A stretch of 64,000 bases of DNA, from positions 1 to 64,000 of the forward strand of contig JBHOQQ010000136.1 in assembly GCA_042408955.1 (NCBI GenBank). The letters run 5' to 3'. The stretch is from CALGSZ01 sp042408955. GTDB taxonomy: Bacteria; Chloroflexota; Chloroflexia; Thermomicrobiales; UBA6265. How positions within the stretch are numbered: position 1 is the first letter of the stretch; each line of letters opens with the position of its first letter. Of this stretch, positions 34,788 to 44,117 are shown piece by piece. The translations under genes were made by a program, and so were the position numbers. Below the pieces are notes generated by a model. It did not search any database. It had not been told where the DNA came from and saw nothing but the letters and a program-made list of their open reading frames with translations.

Positions 34788-37454
34788 ATGACATCACTCT
34801 CCAGAATCTGGTTAGAAGGTTTGCTGCGGCGACGAGGGATACGACTCATTACCACGGCAACAGGAATCGCTGTCACCGTTGCCCTGCTTGGGAGCCTTGC
34901 CGGATTCGTCGCAACCGCCGAGGCGAGCATGACCCGGCAAGCTATTGCCGCAGTGAGCGTGGATTGGCAGATTCAACTCGCACCTGGCGCGAGCGTCGAT
35001 GCCGCGGCGGCTGAGCTCGCCCGATCGCCCGGATATACCAAACTTGCCCAGGTTGGATACGCCGACACTCCAGGGTTCGAGGCTACCACGGGCGACACCA
35101 CGCAAACGACGGGTCCCGGTCAGGTGCTGGGCGTGGCTCCGGATTACCGCGACCTGTTTCCCAACGAGATTCGTCTCCTCATTGGAGAAGGGCACGTTCT
35201 CCTGGCGCAACAAACCGCTGCGAATCTCCATGCTACTCCCGGCACCACCGTGGCAATCAAGCGCCCAGGACTGCCGCCCGTACCAGTCACTGTCGATGCC
35301 ATCGTTGATCTACCGGAAGCAGATTCGCTCTTTCAACCCCTGGGATCCGCGGCTGGTGCAACCCCGCAGGCTCCTCCCGATAATGTGTTGATCCTCCCAT
35401 TGCCCATTTGGCACAACGTCTTCGATCCCGTCGCTCAGATCGCGCCTAACGCGGTGCGCATGCAACTGCACGCGACGATACCGCACACTCTTCCAGCGGC
35501 ACCGGCGGCCGCGTATGTTGCGGTCACCCGGTGGGCACGCAACTACGAAGCTCGGCTTGCCGGGACCGTCCTGGTGGGAAACAACCTTGGAGCTCGGCTC
35601 GATGCGGCCCGCTCCGATGCCTTGTATGCACGGCTCCTCTTTCTCTTTTTGGGATTGCCAGGAGCAATCCTTGCGGCCCTGGTCACGGCGATGATCGTTG
35701 CCTCGGGTGCAGAACGACGCCGCAGGGATCAGGCCTTGCTGCGCGTCCGAGGGGCATCAGCCAGGCAGATCGTTCAGCTCGCCGGCTTGGAGGCGCTCTG
35801 CATTGGTCTTTTGGGAACCCTCGCCGGGATGGTGACGGCTTTCGCGGTTGTGCGGCTCAGTTTCGGACATTGGGGATTGAGCAACGAATGGGCCACGACG
35901 CTGGTGTGGGGAGGAGTGGCGACACTTGGAGGCATGGGTGTCGCGGTGCTGACCGTGCTGGTTCCAGCCTGGCGTGACACGCGCCGGGAGCGAATCGTCG
36001 CAGTGCGGCGCAGCGTTCGGCGCGAGGACCGACCGTGGTGGGAACGTCTCGGGCTTGATCTCTGGCTCCTTGTCATCGCCGGCATCGTTTATTGGCAGGT
36101 TAAACGGAGCGGCTATCAGATCGTTCTTGCGCCGGAGGGAGTCCCGCGCGTGTCGGTATCCTACACGTCGTTGCTTGCGCCTCTCCTCATCTGGGGTGGC
36201 TTGGCGCTCCTCGTCATGCGTCTCAGCCGCTTGCTGCTGGCGCACCACGGCAAGGTTGCGATCCCGTTGCTGCGACCGATTGGTGGGAATCTCGCAGCGG
36301 TGATTGCCGCTTCGCTGAGTCGCCAGCGTGCTCGCATCGCGACTGGTCTCGTTCTCATCACCTTGGCAGTGGCCTATGCCGCCTCAACAGCGATCTTCAA
36401 CGCGACGTACGAGCAGCAATCCCTCGTTGATGCGCAGCTGACAAACGGCGCAGACGTCACCGTTAGCGGAGGCCAGAGTCTGGACCTGCTCCCCTACGTG
36501 CCAGCGATCACGCACCTGCCCGGCGTCCACGCCGTTGTGCCGATGCTGCACCGCTTCGCATACGTCGGCAACGATCTGCAAGATCTTTATGGCGTCGACC
36601 CAACCCGCCTGAGGCAGGCCACTCGGCTGACGGACGCCTTCTTCGCCGGAATCACCGCCGATCAGGCAATGCAGCTGCTTGCCATGACACCAGACGGCAT
36701 TTTGGTCTCTCCAGAGACAGTCAGCGATTTTCAGCTCCAGCCGGGAGATACGCTCAAGCTTCGTCTCCAAAGCGCGACCGATCACCAATACCACCTGGTT
36801 TCATTTCATTATGTTGGGATCGCTCGCGAATTCCCCACTGCGCCGAGTGATTCCTTTCTCGTCGCGAACGCCGACTACGTGAAGCAGCAGACGGGCTTAC
36901 CTGCGGCTGAAACGCTCCTCATCAAAACCGATGGGTCTCCATCACGTGTCGCGGCGAACGTGCGAGCACTCCTCGGTGAAACCTCCGGAGCGACGGTGCA
37001 CGACATCATTGAGCAGCGGAGGATCACCCGAACCAGCTTGACCGCGATAAGTCTTCAAGGTTTGAGCCGGTTGCAGCTGAGTTTCGCCGTCGTCCTCGCG
37101 GCATCTGGCGCTGCACTCGTGCTGGCGCTTAGTCTCGCCGAACGACGTCGGACCCTTGCGGTCATCACGGCATTGGGAGCCACTCCGCGTCAGCTCAAGG
37201 CATTTATCTGGGGAGAGACTGGGCTCATGCTCGCCGGTGGATTACTCGCCGGTGGGTTGCTCGGCTGGTCCATTGCAACGGTCCTCGTTCAGCTTCTGAC
37301 CCATGTATTTGATCCGCCCCCGCAGAGTATGGCCATCCCAGGTGCCTATCTGGTCGTGGTCTGCGCTGCAACGATGATTGCTGTGGCAATTGCTGGGCAA
37401 GTGATTGCATTGTTGAGCCGACACGGCATTCTTGAGACGCTGCGTCGCCTGTAA
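34788..37454 (+). CDS. FtsX/MacB-family ABC transporter permease, large
   Basis: 888 residues from the ATG at 34788 (a TTG at 34755 would add 11). A single N-terminal span (ITTATGIAVTVALLGSLAGF) is followed by a periplasmic or external domain of about 230 residues, three spans (about 285-405, LFLFLGLPGAILAALVTAMIVASGAERRRRDQALLRVRGASARQIV type), further helices, a second external domain (about 550-750) and three C-terminal spans. Both halves carry the FtsX-type R-R-x-L-A-V-I-T-A-L-G-A-T-P-R-Q loop. The architecture is that of exporters of lipoproteins, lipids or peptides such as YknZ/LolCE-like proteins. The cargo is unknown. Confidence 0.88.
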   Translation: MTSLSRIWLEGLLRRRGIRLITTATGIAVTVALLGSLAGFVATAEASMTRQAIAAVSVDWQIQLAPGASVDAAAAELARSPGYTKLAQVGYADTPGFEATTGDTTQTTGPGQVLGVAPDYRDLFPNEIRLLIGEGHVLLAQQTAANLHATPGTTVAIKRPGLPPVPVTVDAIVDLPEADSLFQPLGSAAGATPQAPPDNVLILPLPIWHNVFDPVAQIAPNAVRMQLHATIPHTLPAAPAAAYVAVTRWARNYEARLAGTVLVGNNLGARLDAARSDALYARLLFLFLGLPGAILAALVTAMIVASGAERRRRDQALLRVRGASARQIVQLAGLEALCIGLLGTLAGMVTAFAVVRLSFGHWGLSNEWATTLVWGGVATLGGMGVAVLTVLVPAWRDTRRERIVAVRRSVRREDRPWWERLGLDLWLLVIAGIVYWQVKRSGYQIVLAPEGVPRVSVSYTSLLAPLLIWGGLALLVMRLSRLLLAHHGKVAIPLLRPIGGNLAAVIAASLSRQRARIATGLVLITLAVAYAASTAIFNATYEQQSLVDAQLTNGADVTVSGGQSLDLLPYVPAITHLPGVHAVVPMLHRFAYVGNDLQDLYGVDPTRLRQATRLTDAFFAGITADQAMQLLAMTPDGILVSPETVSDFQLQPGDTLKLRLQSATDHQYHLVSFHYVGIAREFPTAPSDSFLVANADYVKQQTGLPAAETLLIKTDGSPSRVAANVRALLGETSGATVHDIIEQRRITRTSLTAISLQGLSRLQLSFAVVLAASGAALVLALSLAERRRTLAVITALGATPRQLKAFIWGETGLMLAGGLLAGGLLGWSIATVLVQLLTHVFDPPPQSMAIPGAYLVVVCAATMIAVAIAGQVIALLSRHGILETLRRL

Positions 37455-37583
37455 ATGGGCGCGCTGTCGCCAGTTAATGGGGGCATAGTTTGGCACAGCG
37501 CCCACGCCCCTGAGAGCCGACTCATCACCCGCTCTTCACGGAACAGTGGCACCAAGGCTCAAATGGGCCTCAGGCCCCTGACG

Positions 37584-38096
37584 TCAGCCTACACGGTCGG
37601 CGGCGATGAGCCGGTGAAGCGCGGCATCAGGTGGCGGTGGATCATCTTCGTGGTGCTCAATCAACCAGCAGACCCGCGGTGTGCAGCCAAGCGTGGCGGC
37701 GAGACTGGCCCCGAGCTTCGGGTGATGAACCGCGAGCGCGAGGCCAGCCCGCCAGCGCGGAGCAGGCAGCCGCGCTAGCCGCGCGAGTAAGCCAGGTGCA
37801 TATCGCCGCAAGATCACCCGCGTCACCCGGTCGACGAGCCGCACACGAAACGGCGGCATGACCTTGCCGGCATCGTGCAGCAGCGCGGCGAGGAGCACGT
37901 CGCGATCACGTTCGCCCGCCGCCACGAGACGTTGATAAACCCGGAAGAGGTGAGCTTGGTCGTAGAGCGGCAGACGGCGAAACGCTGCCGCTTGCGCCTC
38001 GGAGAGCAGCTCTTCTACCGCTTCATCCAAGCCTTCGGGAAGCGAAACAGGTGTGAGCGCTGCAATCCCCTGGCGCAATCGCTCATGCCAAGCCAT
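37584..38096 (-). CDS. HD-domain protein
   Basis: 170 residues. Metal-dependent phosphohydrolase-type motifs are YDQAHLFRVY (His), LLAALLHDAGKV (HD) and AVHHPKLGASLA, with IEHHEDD near the end, typical of small HD-superfamily proteins. The active site seems complete. The substrate (nucleotide or signalling molecule) cannot be told. It precedes the M50 peptidase with an 11-base gap in the downstream direction of that gene, which suggests that 38108-38881 and this gene are co-transcribed. Confidence 0.8.
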   Translation of the reverse strand: MAWHERLRQGIAALTPVSLPEGLDEAVEELLSEAQAAAFRRLPLYDQAHLFRVYQRLVAAGERDRDVLLAALLHDAGKVMPPFRVRLVDRVTRVILRRYAPGLLARLARLPAPRWRAGLALAVHHPKLGASLAATLGCTPRVCWLIEHHEDDPPPPDAALHRLIAADRVG

Positions 38097-38107
38097 AGCC
38101 TAGACCA

Positions 38108-38881
38108 TCAGAGCAACGTGCGGAACAACAGTGATTGCAGCGGCGCGATCATCTCTCCGGTGATCGACCGGCCAAGCTGGCCGCTCAGGAAAAAGATGAG
38201 GAACAAGATGAGAAAACCATACCGCTCCAGCGGAGCAAGCACTGGATACCAAAAGTTCGGCAATATCCCCACGAGCACCTTGTGTCCATCCAGCGGGGGG
38301 ATCGGGATCATGTTGAACGAGGCCAGCAACACGTTCACCCAGAAATACCAGCCGAGAAAGAACGCGAGTGATCCGCGCTCGGCAGGGCTGTAGAGTAGGT
38401 TGCCGAAATCGCTGGCGCTCCAGCCCGCGAGGCGCAACGAGATCGCCGCCACCAACGCTTGGGCGACATTCGAGACCGGTCCGGCCAGCGCGACGAGCGC
38501 CATCGAGCGTTTGCGACCCACGATGCCCAGACCGCGCAGCCGGTTTGGGTTGACCGGCACGGGCTTCCCCCAGCCAATGAAGCTATACCCCAGGGAAATC
38601 ATGACCATGCCGAAGAAGCCAAACGGCTCGAAATGCATTGCCGGATTGAGCGTGATGCGCCCGAGCGATTTGGCCGTGTCGTCGCCAAGCCGCCACGCCG
38701 TATAGGCGTGCATGAATTCATGGATCGTCGTGGCGATCACGAAGGCGCCGAGGATCGCCGCAACTTGCTCCAAGGGTGGCAAGCTCCGGCGGTTAAGCAC
38801 CTGCAACGCGAGCAGCAAGAGCAGGATCAGGAAGATACCGCTTGTGGGATCACCGCGCTGGACGAAGCCGAGTCGTTTCAT
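38108..38881 (-). CDS. Site-2 protease-like M50 zinc metallopeptidase
   Basis: 257 residues from the ATG at 38881. Six hydrophobic segments; HEFMHAYTAWRLGD carries the HExxH zinc site, and FNMIPIPPLDGHKVL the third ligand. RITLNPAMHFEPFGF and GWGKPVPVNPNRL are standard for the bacterial SREBP-like protease group without PDZ or CBS domains (YwhC/Rv-type). It is the second M50 enzyme in this window. The upstream frame to 39085 reads through the palindrome at 38891-38949 and is not coding. Confidence 0.9.
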   Translation of the reverse strand: MKRLGFVQRGDPTSGIFLILLLLLALQVLNRRSLPPLEQVAAILGAFVIATTIHEFMHAYTAWRLGDDTAKSLGRITLNPAMHFEPFGFFGMVMISLGYSFIGWGKPVPVNPNRLRGLGIVGRKRSMALVALAGPVSNVAQALVAAISLRLAGWSASDFGNLLYSPAERGSLAFFLGWYFWVNVLLASFNMIPIPPLDGHKVLVGILPNFWYPVLAPLERYGFLILFLIFFLSGQLGRSITGEMIAPLQSLLFRTLL

Positions 38882-38890
38882 GTGCTCCTG

Positions 38891-38949
38891 GCTTCGAGCT
38901 TCGAGCTTCGGATCAGCGAGTTTATCGCGCGAAGCTCTAAGCTCGAAGC
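38891..38949. repeat. 20-bp near-perfect palindromic repeat built of a GCTTCGA unit
   Basis: Left arm 38891-38910 and right arm 38930-38949 are complementary with one mismatch around a 19-base loop. Each arm is itself three copies of the heptamer-like AGCTTCG. It lies between oppF (stop 38962) and the M50 gene and would form a strong hairpin in the oppDF transcript, without a U-run. It resembles REP-type elements. Confidence 0.6.
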
Positions 38950-38961
38950 TCGCTCCCGTAT

Positions 38962-40005
<1,044 letters not shown>

Positions 40006-41088
40006 CTACGCCTCCTGCTGCCGTGGCGGCTCGGCATCTTTGCTGACTTCTTCCCAGAACCAGCACGCCGCGTAATGCCCGTCGCTCACCTTGAGCAGCG
40101 GTGGATTCTTTTGCTCGCACTTCTCTCGCGCATAGTTGCATCGCGGCACAAAGGGGCACATGTCAGGAAGATCGATCAGATCCGGCGGCAAGCCGCGAAT
40201 CGGCTCCAGCTTCTCCTTGCGCTCGGCGTCGAGGCGTGGAATCGACTTGAGCAAGCCGACCGTATACGGATGCCGCGGGTTGGCAAAGATCTCTTCGGTC
40301 GTTCCCGTCTCCACGATGTGGCCGGCATACATCACCATGATGCGATCAGCCATACCGGCGACCACGCCCATCGAGTGGGTAATCAGGATCACGCCGGTAT
40401 CGCGCTCCATTTGCAAGGTGCGCATCAGATCGAGGATCTGAGCCTGAATCGTCACATCCAGCGCCGTCGTCGGCTCATCGGCGATGATCAACTTGGGATT
40501 GCACGACAGGGCCATGGCGATCATCACGCGCTGCCGCATGCCGCCGGAGAACTGGTGCGGATACTGATCGATGCGCTCTTCCGCGTTGGGGATCCCCACC
40601 ATCTTGAGCAGCTCGATGGCTCGCGCACGCGCCTGATCCTTCGACATCCCGAGGTGAAGCTGGAGCGCCTCGCTAATCTGCCGGTTGATCGTCAACACGG
40701 GATTGAGCGACGTCATCGGGTCCTGGAAGATCATTGCGATCTTATGCCCGCGAATCTTCCGGACCTCGTTGTCCGACAACTGGAGAATGTCGCGGCCATC
40801 AAAGATGATCTCGCCGCCGACAATCTTGCCGGGCGGTGTGGGAATGAGCCGCATGATGGACAGCCCGGTCATGCTCTTACCACACCCGGACTCGCCCACG
40901 ACGCCCAGCGTCTCACCTGGCATGACATAGAAGGAAACGTCGTCGACGGCCTTGACGATGCCGTCCTGGGTGAAGAACTGTGTCTTGAGGTTGCGGACCT
41001 CAAGCAACGGCTGGACGCTGCCGTTGCCCCCACTTTGTGCACCGGGCCGAGTCTGTGCCGCGCCCGGCACGCGCGCCTCTACGGCCAT
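40006..41088 (-). CDS. oppD: Dipeptide/oligopeptide ABC transporter ATP-binding protein (OppD/DppD type), second copy
   Basis: 360 residues. Walker A GESGCGKSMTGLSIMRL, MIFQDPMTSLNPVLTIN, FSGGMRQRVMIAMALSCNPKLIIADEPTTALD and ITHSMGVVAGM are present; the C-terminal cysteines are CPFVPRCNYAREKCEQ. A 25-residue Gly/Gln-rich N-terminal leader precedes the ATPase. First of a two-gene unit with oppF. A promoter is proposed at 41252-41281 and a GAACG palindrome lies 18-36 bases upstream of the start. Confidence 0.92.
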   Translation of the reverse strand: MAVEARVPGAAQTRPGAQSGGNGSVQPLLEVRNLKTQFFTQDGIVKAVDDVSFYVMPGETLGVVGESGCGKSMTGLSIMRLIPTPPGKIVGGEIIFDGRDILQLSDNEVRKIRGHKIAMIFQDPMTSLNPVLTINRQISEALQLHLGMSKDQARARAIELLKMVGIPNAEERIDQYPHQFSGGMRQRVMIAMALSCNPKLIIADEPTTALDVTIQAQILDLMRTLQMERDTGVILITHSMGVVAGMADRIMVMYAGHIVETGTTEEIFANPRHPYTVGLLKSIPRLDAERKEKLEPIRGLPPDLIDLPDMCPFVPRCNYAREKCEQKNPPLLKVSDGHYAACWFWEEVSKDAEPPRQQEA

Positions 41089-41105
41089 CGTGGCTCCTCT
41101 CGCCG

Positions 41106-41124
41106 CCCGAACGATGAACGTTCG
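41106..41124. promoter_or_regulatory. Candidate operator: GAACG palindrome upstream of oppD
   Basis: GAACG at 41106-41110 and CGTTC at 41120-41124 flank the perfect palindrome GAACGTTC (41113-41120). Sites of this kind are typical of TetR-family or LacI-family repressors. It lies just upstream of the second oppD start. Confidence 0.4.
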
Positions 41125-41251
41125 TTCAAGCTGGCAATCCCTACCTCAGCTAGCTGGCTAGCCCTTCGCCTGCCCCGATCGCCCCACGATCTGTGGGCTA
41201 ACTTCCGCCTAAGCCAGACGGACTCCGTTGGGGAAGGCTAACAGCGGTGAA

Positions 41252-41281
41252 AGAATACCATGGGTTTTGAAACATGGGCAA
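41252..41281 (-). promoter_or_regulatory. Candidate promoter of the second oppDF pair
   Basis: Minus strand TTGCCC (41281-41276), 18-base spacer, TATTCT (41257-41252). The leader would be about 155 nt and contain the GAACG palindrome. Confidence 0.5.
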
Positions 41282-41386
41282 TAGTGCCCACGGCCCCCGG
41301 GCGCACACTACGCGACGCAATGCTCTCTCTCAGGAAAGACGGACACCCGCCTACGCCCGGCCCGGTGAGAATGCTACCATCACTGC

Positions 41387-42352
41387 ATGACCGACGATGA
41401 CTGCCTTCGCACGACTGCCGAAAGCGAGCTACCGCACCACCCGGTTGAGCACCAGCGTCTTTGGACGCCGTGGCGTATGCGTTACGTCGGCGGCGGCGCC
41501 AGGGAAGCCGGGTGTCTGTTCTGTCTCCGCCTGGCTGAGACCACCGACACGCGCAGCCTGATCGTCTACCGAGCCACGACCGCATTTGTCATCCTGAATC
41601 TCTTTCCCTACAACACCGGCCATATCATGATCGTGCCGAACGAGCATGTGGCCACGCCCGAAACCGCTCGGTGGGAGTCGTTGGAAGGCATGGCGCGGCT
41701 CTTGCCGCCGGCGTTGCGCGCGCTCCGCCGCGAGCTCTCCTGCGACGGCTTTAACGTCGGGTTCAACATTGGCGACGTCGCAGGAGCGGGCGTGGCCGAG
41801 CACTTGCATCAGCATGTCGTGCCGCGGTGGAAGGGCGATGCGAACTTCATGCCAATTCTCGCTTCGACTATGGTCATGCCAGAGCTGATCCCGGTGACGT
41901 ACGCCAAGGTTCGAGCAGAGCTGGCGCGAGAACTGGCGCAGAACGACACCACGGCAGGTTCCGCGATCCTTGCCATCCTCTCATGGGATGGAACGCACGT
42001 TGCCGTAGAGAAGCGCAACGGCCGGTTCGCCCTGCCCCGAGCGACGGCCGAGCCCGGAGAGGCGCTCTGGAAAGCAGCGATTCGTGTCGCTACGACACAC
42101 GGCATTGATGCCGAGATTGCCGGGTGGGTTGGCGCCGAGCGGGCGGACGGCTCGGAGATCAGCGCGTTCGCCCTTCGTGCTGGAGACCTCGTGCCACGGT
42201 CGCCGGCGTTGGTCGCGACCCCCTGTGACCAAGCCGAGCTGAGCGATCCGGCTGATGTGGCGGCGCTGCAACGGGCACGCGATCTCGTCCGTTCCACTTC
42301 GGTGTCCTCGGCACCGGCATTTCCCGCAAATGCACATCCTGCAACCGGGTAG
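41387..42352 (+). CDS. HIT-family hydrolase/phosphorylase with C-terminal degenerate Nudix-like half
   Basis: 321 residues. Residues 20-190 are an Ap4A-phosphorylase-like HIT domain: LWTPWRMRYV, CLFC at about 43-46 (a zinc pair), NLFPYNTGHIMIVPNEHV, and the catalytic HLHQHVVPRW. Residues of about 197-275 (ILAILSWDGTHVAVEKRNGRFALPRATAEPGEALWKAA in part) have the beta-strand pattern and LP-x5-E-x-GE opening of Nudix proteins, but the helix that should read REUxEExG is VATTHGI, so the metal-binding glutamates are missing. This suggests a nucleotide-binding but inactive module. The HIT half probably hydrolyses dinucleotide polyphosphates or AMP conjugates. Confidence 0.8.
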   Translation: MTDDDCLRTTAESELPHHPVEHQRLWTPWRMRYVGGGAREAGCLFCLRLAETTDTRSLIVYRATTAFVILNLFPYNTGHIMIVPNEHVATPETARWESLEGMARLLPPALRALRRELSCDGFNVGFNIGDVAGAGVAEHLHQHVVPRWKGDANFMPILASTMVMPELIPVTYAKVRAELARELAQNDTTAGSAILAILSWDGTHVAVEKRNGRFALPRATAEPGEALWKAAIRVATTHGIDAEIAGWVGAERADGSEISAFALRAGDLVPRSPALVATPCDQAELSDPADVAALQRARDLVRSTSVSSAPAFPANAHPATG

Positions 42353-42494
42353 GTTTCTGGTCCTCACCTTTCCCAATCCTGACCGATAGGCTAGGGGCAC
42401 GCTTGCCAGCAGAGCGCGCGTATTTCAAGGTGTTAGATGGCGATAGATCGCCGCTGACGGAACCGAAGTAGCCCATCATCGCTGGCGTGACGCA

Positions 42495-43700
42495 ATGGAC
42501 CGGCACGAGCCCAAAGAGGGAGTTCCTGGTAAACCGGTCTTCGATCTGCAAGGCCGGCTCGGGAATTTCCTGATTTCCGACATCCTGCAGATGATCAGCC
42601 TGTCCGGCAAGACGGGAACGTTGACGCTGATCCAGGGATGGAACACCCGAACGATCTCGTTCGAGAACGGCCGCATCACGTATGTCGCCGCGGGGGCACG
42701 CTTACCCGGTATGTTCGATCTGCTAATTCGCATCGGCCGGGTGCAGCGGCACCAGGTCGAAGCGTTTCGCGCTCGTCGTCCCGGAAAAACCGAAGAAGAG
42801 ATGCTAGCCGAGCTGGTGCAGCGCAAAATCCTCGACCGGGAAGATCTGGAACGCTGTCACGAGCTGTTGCTTGAAACCGCGGTGTATACCCTGTTTCTGT
42901 GGCGCAACTGCCAGTTCACGTTCAAGGCTGGCGAGGTTGTGAAAGAGGGTGGTGTTGCGGTTACCGTTGATGGAAACCACCTCATCATTGAGGGCACCCG
43001 ACGCGTTGATGAATGGATCCAGATCAGCCCGGTTGTCCCGTCGGTGTTCATGATCTTCCGGCAGCGGCCTCATCTGATCGAGCGCACTGTACCCGAGCAT
43101 CTCCAGCGCGTCTATCGCGCAGTTGATGGCCAGCGCGACGTCGCGACCATCGCGCGGTTAACCGGCCTCACCCAGTTTGAAGCCGCAAAGGCGCTCTATG
43201 AGCTAGTGCAAGGACGATTCGTCGAGGCCATTCCACCGAACAAGCTCAAGCTCTGTGAGCTGTTCAACCTGGCTGTGGAGTCGATTTATCTCAAGCTCAT
43301 CCTGTTCGACTACAGCCGCGATGCCCTCCAATTCGAAAACGAGCTCAACCGATTCGCGGTGGAGAACCGGCTCAAGGTGCGGATGGCGTCCGGAAAGGTG
43401 ATCAGGAGTGATCTCGACACACCCATCACGCCGACTGAATTGATCGACCTCTACAAGCTCTTCATCGGCATTCAAAACAACAAGTTCTCGAAAATGTTCG
43501 AGCCGCACGTCTATCAGGGCCTAATGGAGGGGCTCTATCTCAACGCGGATCCCGAGTTTAAGACCATGATGCGCATGTACGAATTCATCGAGATCGAGGG
43601 GCTGCTGCTTCTTGACATGTTCGAACGGCGCCAGACCAAGCGCCCCGTGGACGGCACTGAAGAGCTTTCGCCGAGGTCCTCTGAGCACCGGAGCGCGTAG
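42495..43700 (+). CDS. DUF4388 (PATAN-type) protein
   Basis: 401 residues. The N-terminal domain (LQGRLGNFLISDILQMISLSGKTGTLTLIQG, then ISFENGRITYVAAG) is DUF4388, found in response-regulator and gliding-associated proteins of Chloroflexota, Deinococcus and Myxococcota. A central winged-helix-like segment (DGQRDVATIARLTGLTQFEAAKALYELVQGRFVE) follows, then a largely helical region of about 170 residues unlike anything I recognise. Probably a scaffold or regulator; no catalytic residues are visible. It stands alone. Confidence 0.8.
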   Translation: MDRHEPKEGVPGKPVFDLQGRLGNFLISDILQMISLSGKTGTLTLIQGWNTRTISFENGRITYVAAGARLPGMFDLLIRIGRVQRHQVEAFRARRPGKTEEEMLAELVQRKILDREDLERCHELLLETAVYTLFLWRNCQFTFKAGEVVKEGGVAVTVDGNHLIIEGTRRVDEWIQISPVVPSVFMIFRQRPHLIERTVPEHLQRVYRAVDGQRDVATIARLTGLTQFEAAKALYELVQGRFVEAIPPNKLKLCELFNLAVESIYLKLILFDYSRDALQFENELNRFAVENRLKVRMASGKVIRSDLDTPITPTELIDLYKLFIGIQNNKFSKMFEPHVYQGLMEGLYLNADPEFKTMMRMYEFIEIEGLLLLDMFERRQTKRPVDGTEELSPRSSEHRSA

Positions 43701-44117
43701 CCGCGTCGCGCTGCACGCGGAACACGGCTCAGCCAAGGAAGCCAGGAGACCCCGGACCTCCTCGGTGAAATAGAGCTTCCTCACTTCGCGTTCCCGCGCT
43801 GGCGCGAGCGGAATGATGGGTCGAGCGCCCTTCAGAGGGCTCCGTGCGACATCGCGCGTGGCAAGACCAGCCGGCCTTCGCCGGCTTCGTAGCTTGAGCA
43901 CGAGCCTTGAACCCCGCGCGTTGAACCCGTGCGAGCTGCGGCACCGGCATCGGAAAGCGCCGGCGTCGTGGAGTCCATGAAGCAGCTAGAGTAGCCAGCG
44001 CATCGTAGCTCTTTCTGAGCGCGGGCCATGACGCCAAACCAGACTATAATCCGTGGTGGGCCTGACCATGCGGGTCCCGGCCCATCGTACCCACGCGCTT
44101 CACGGAGGGTCTACCGC
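43701..44117. other. Noncoding block rich in hairpins
   Basis: Between the DUF4388 gene and the MFS gene. Several stems follow one another: GAGCGCCC/GGGCTC near 43828-43847, GCCGGC/GCCGGC near 43870-43886, and a GCGC-rich palindrome near 43795-43812. The open frames on both strands are shadows or lack ribosome sites. It may be a genome-wide repeat element. TATAAT at 44045-44050 may be the -10 of the MFS gene, although no good -35 is seen. Confidence 0.4.
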
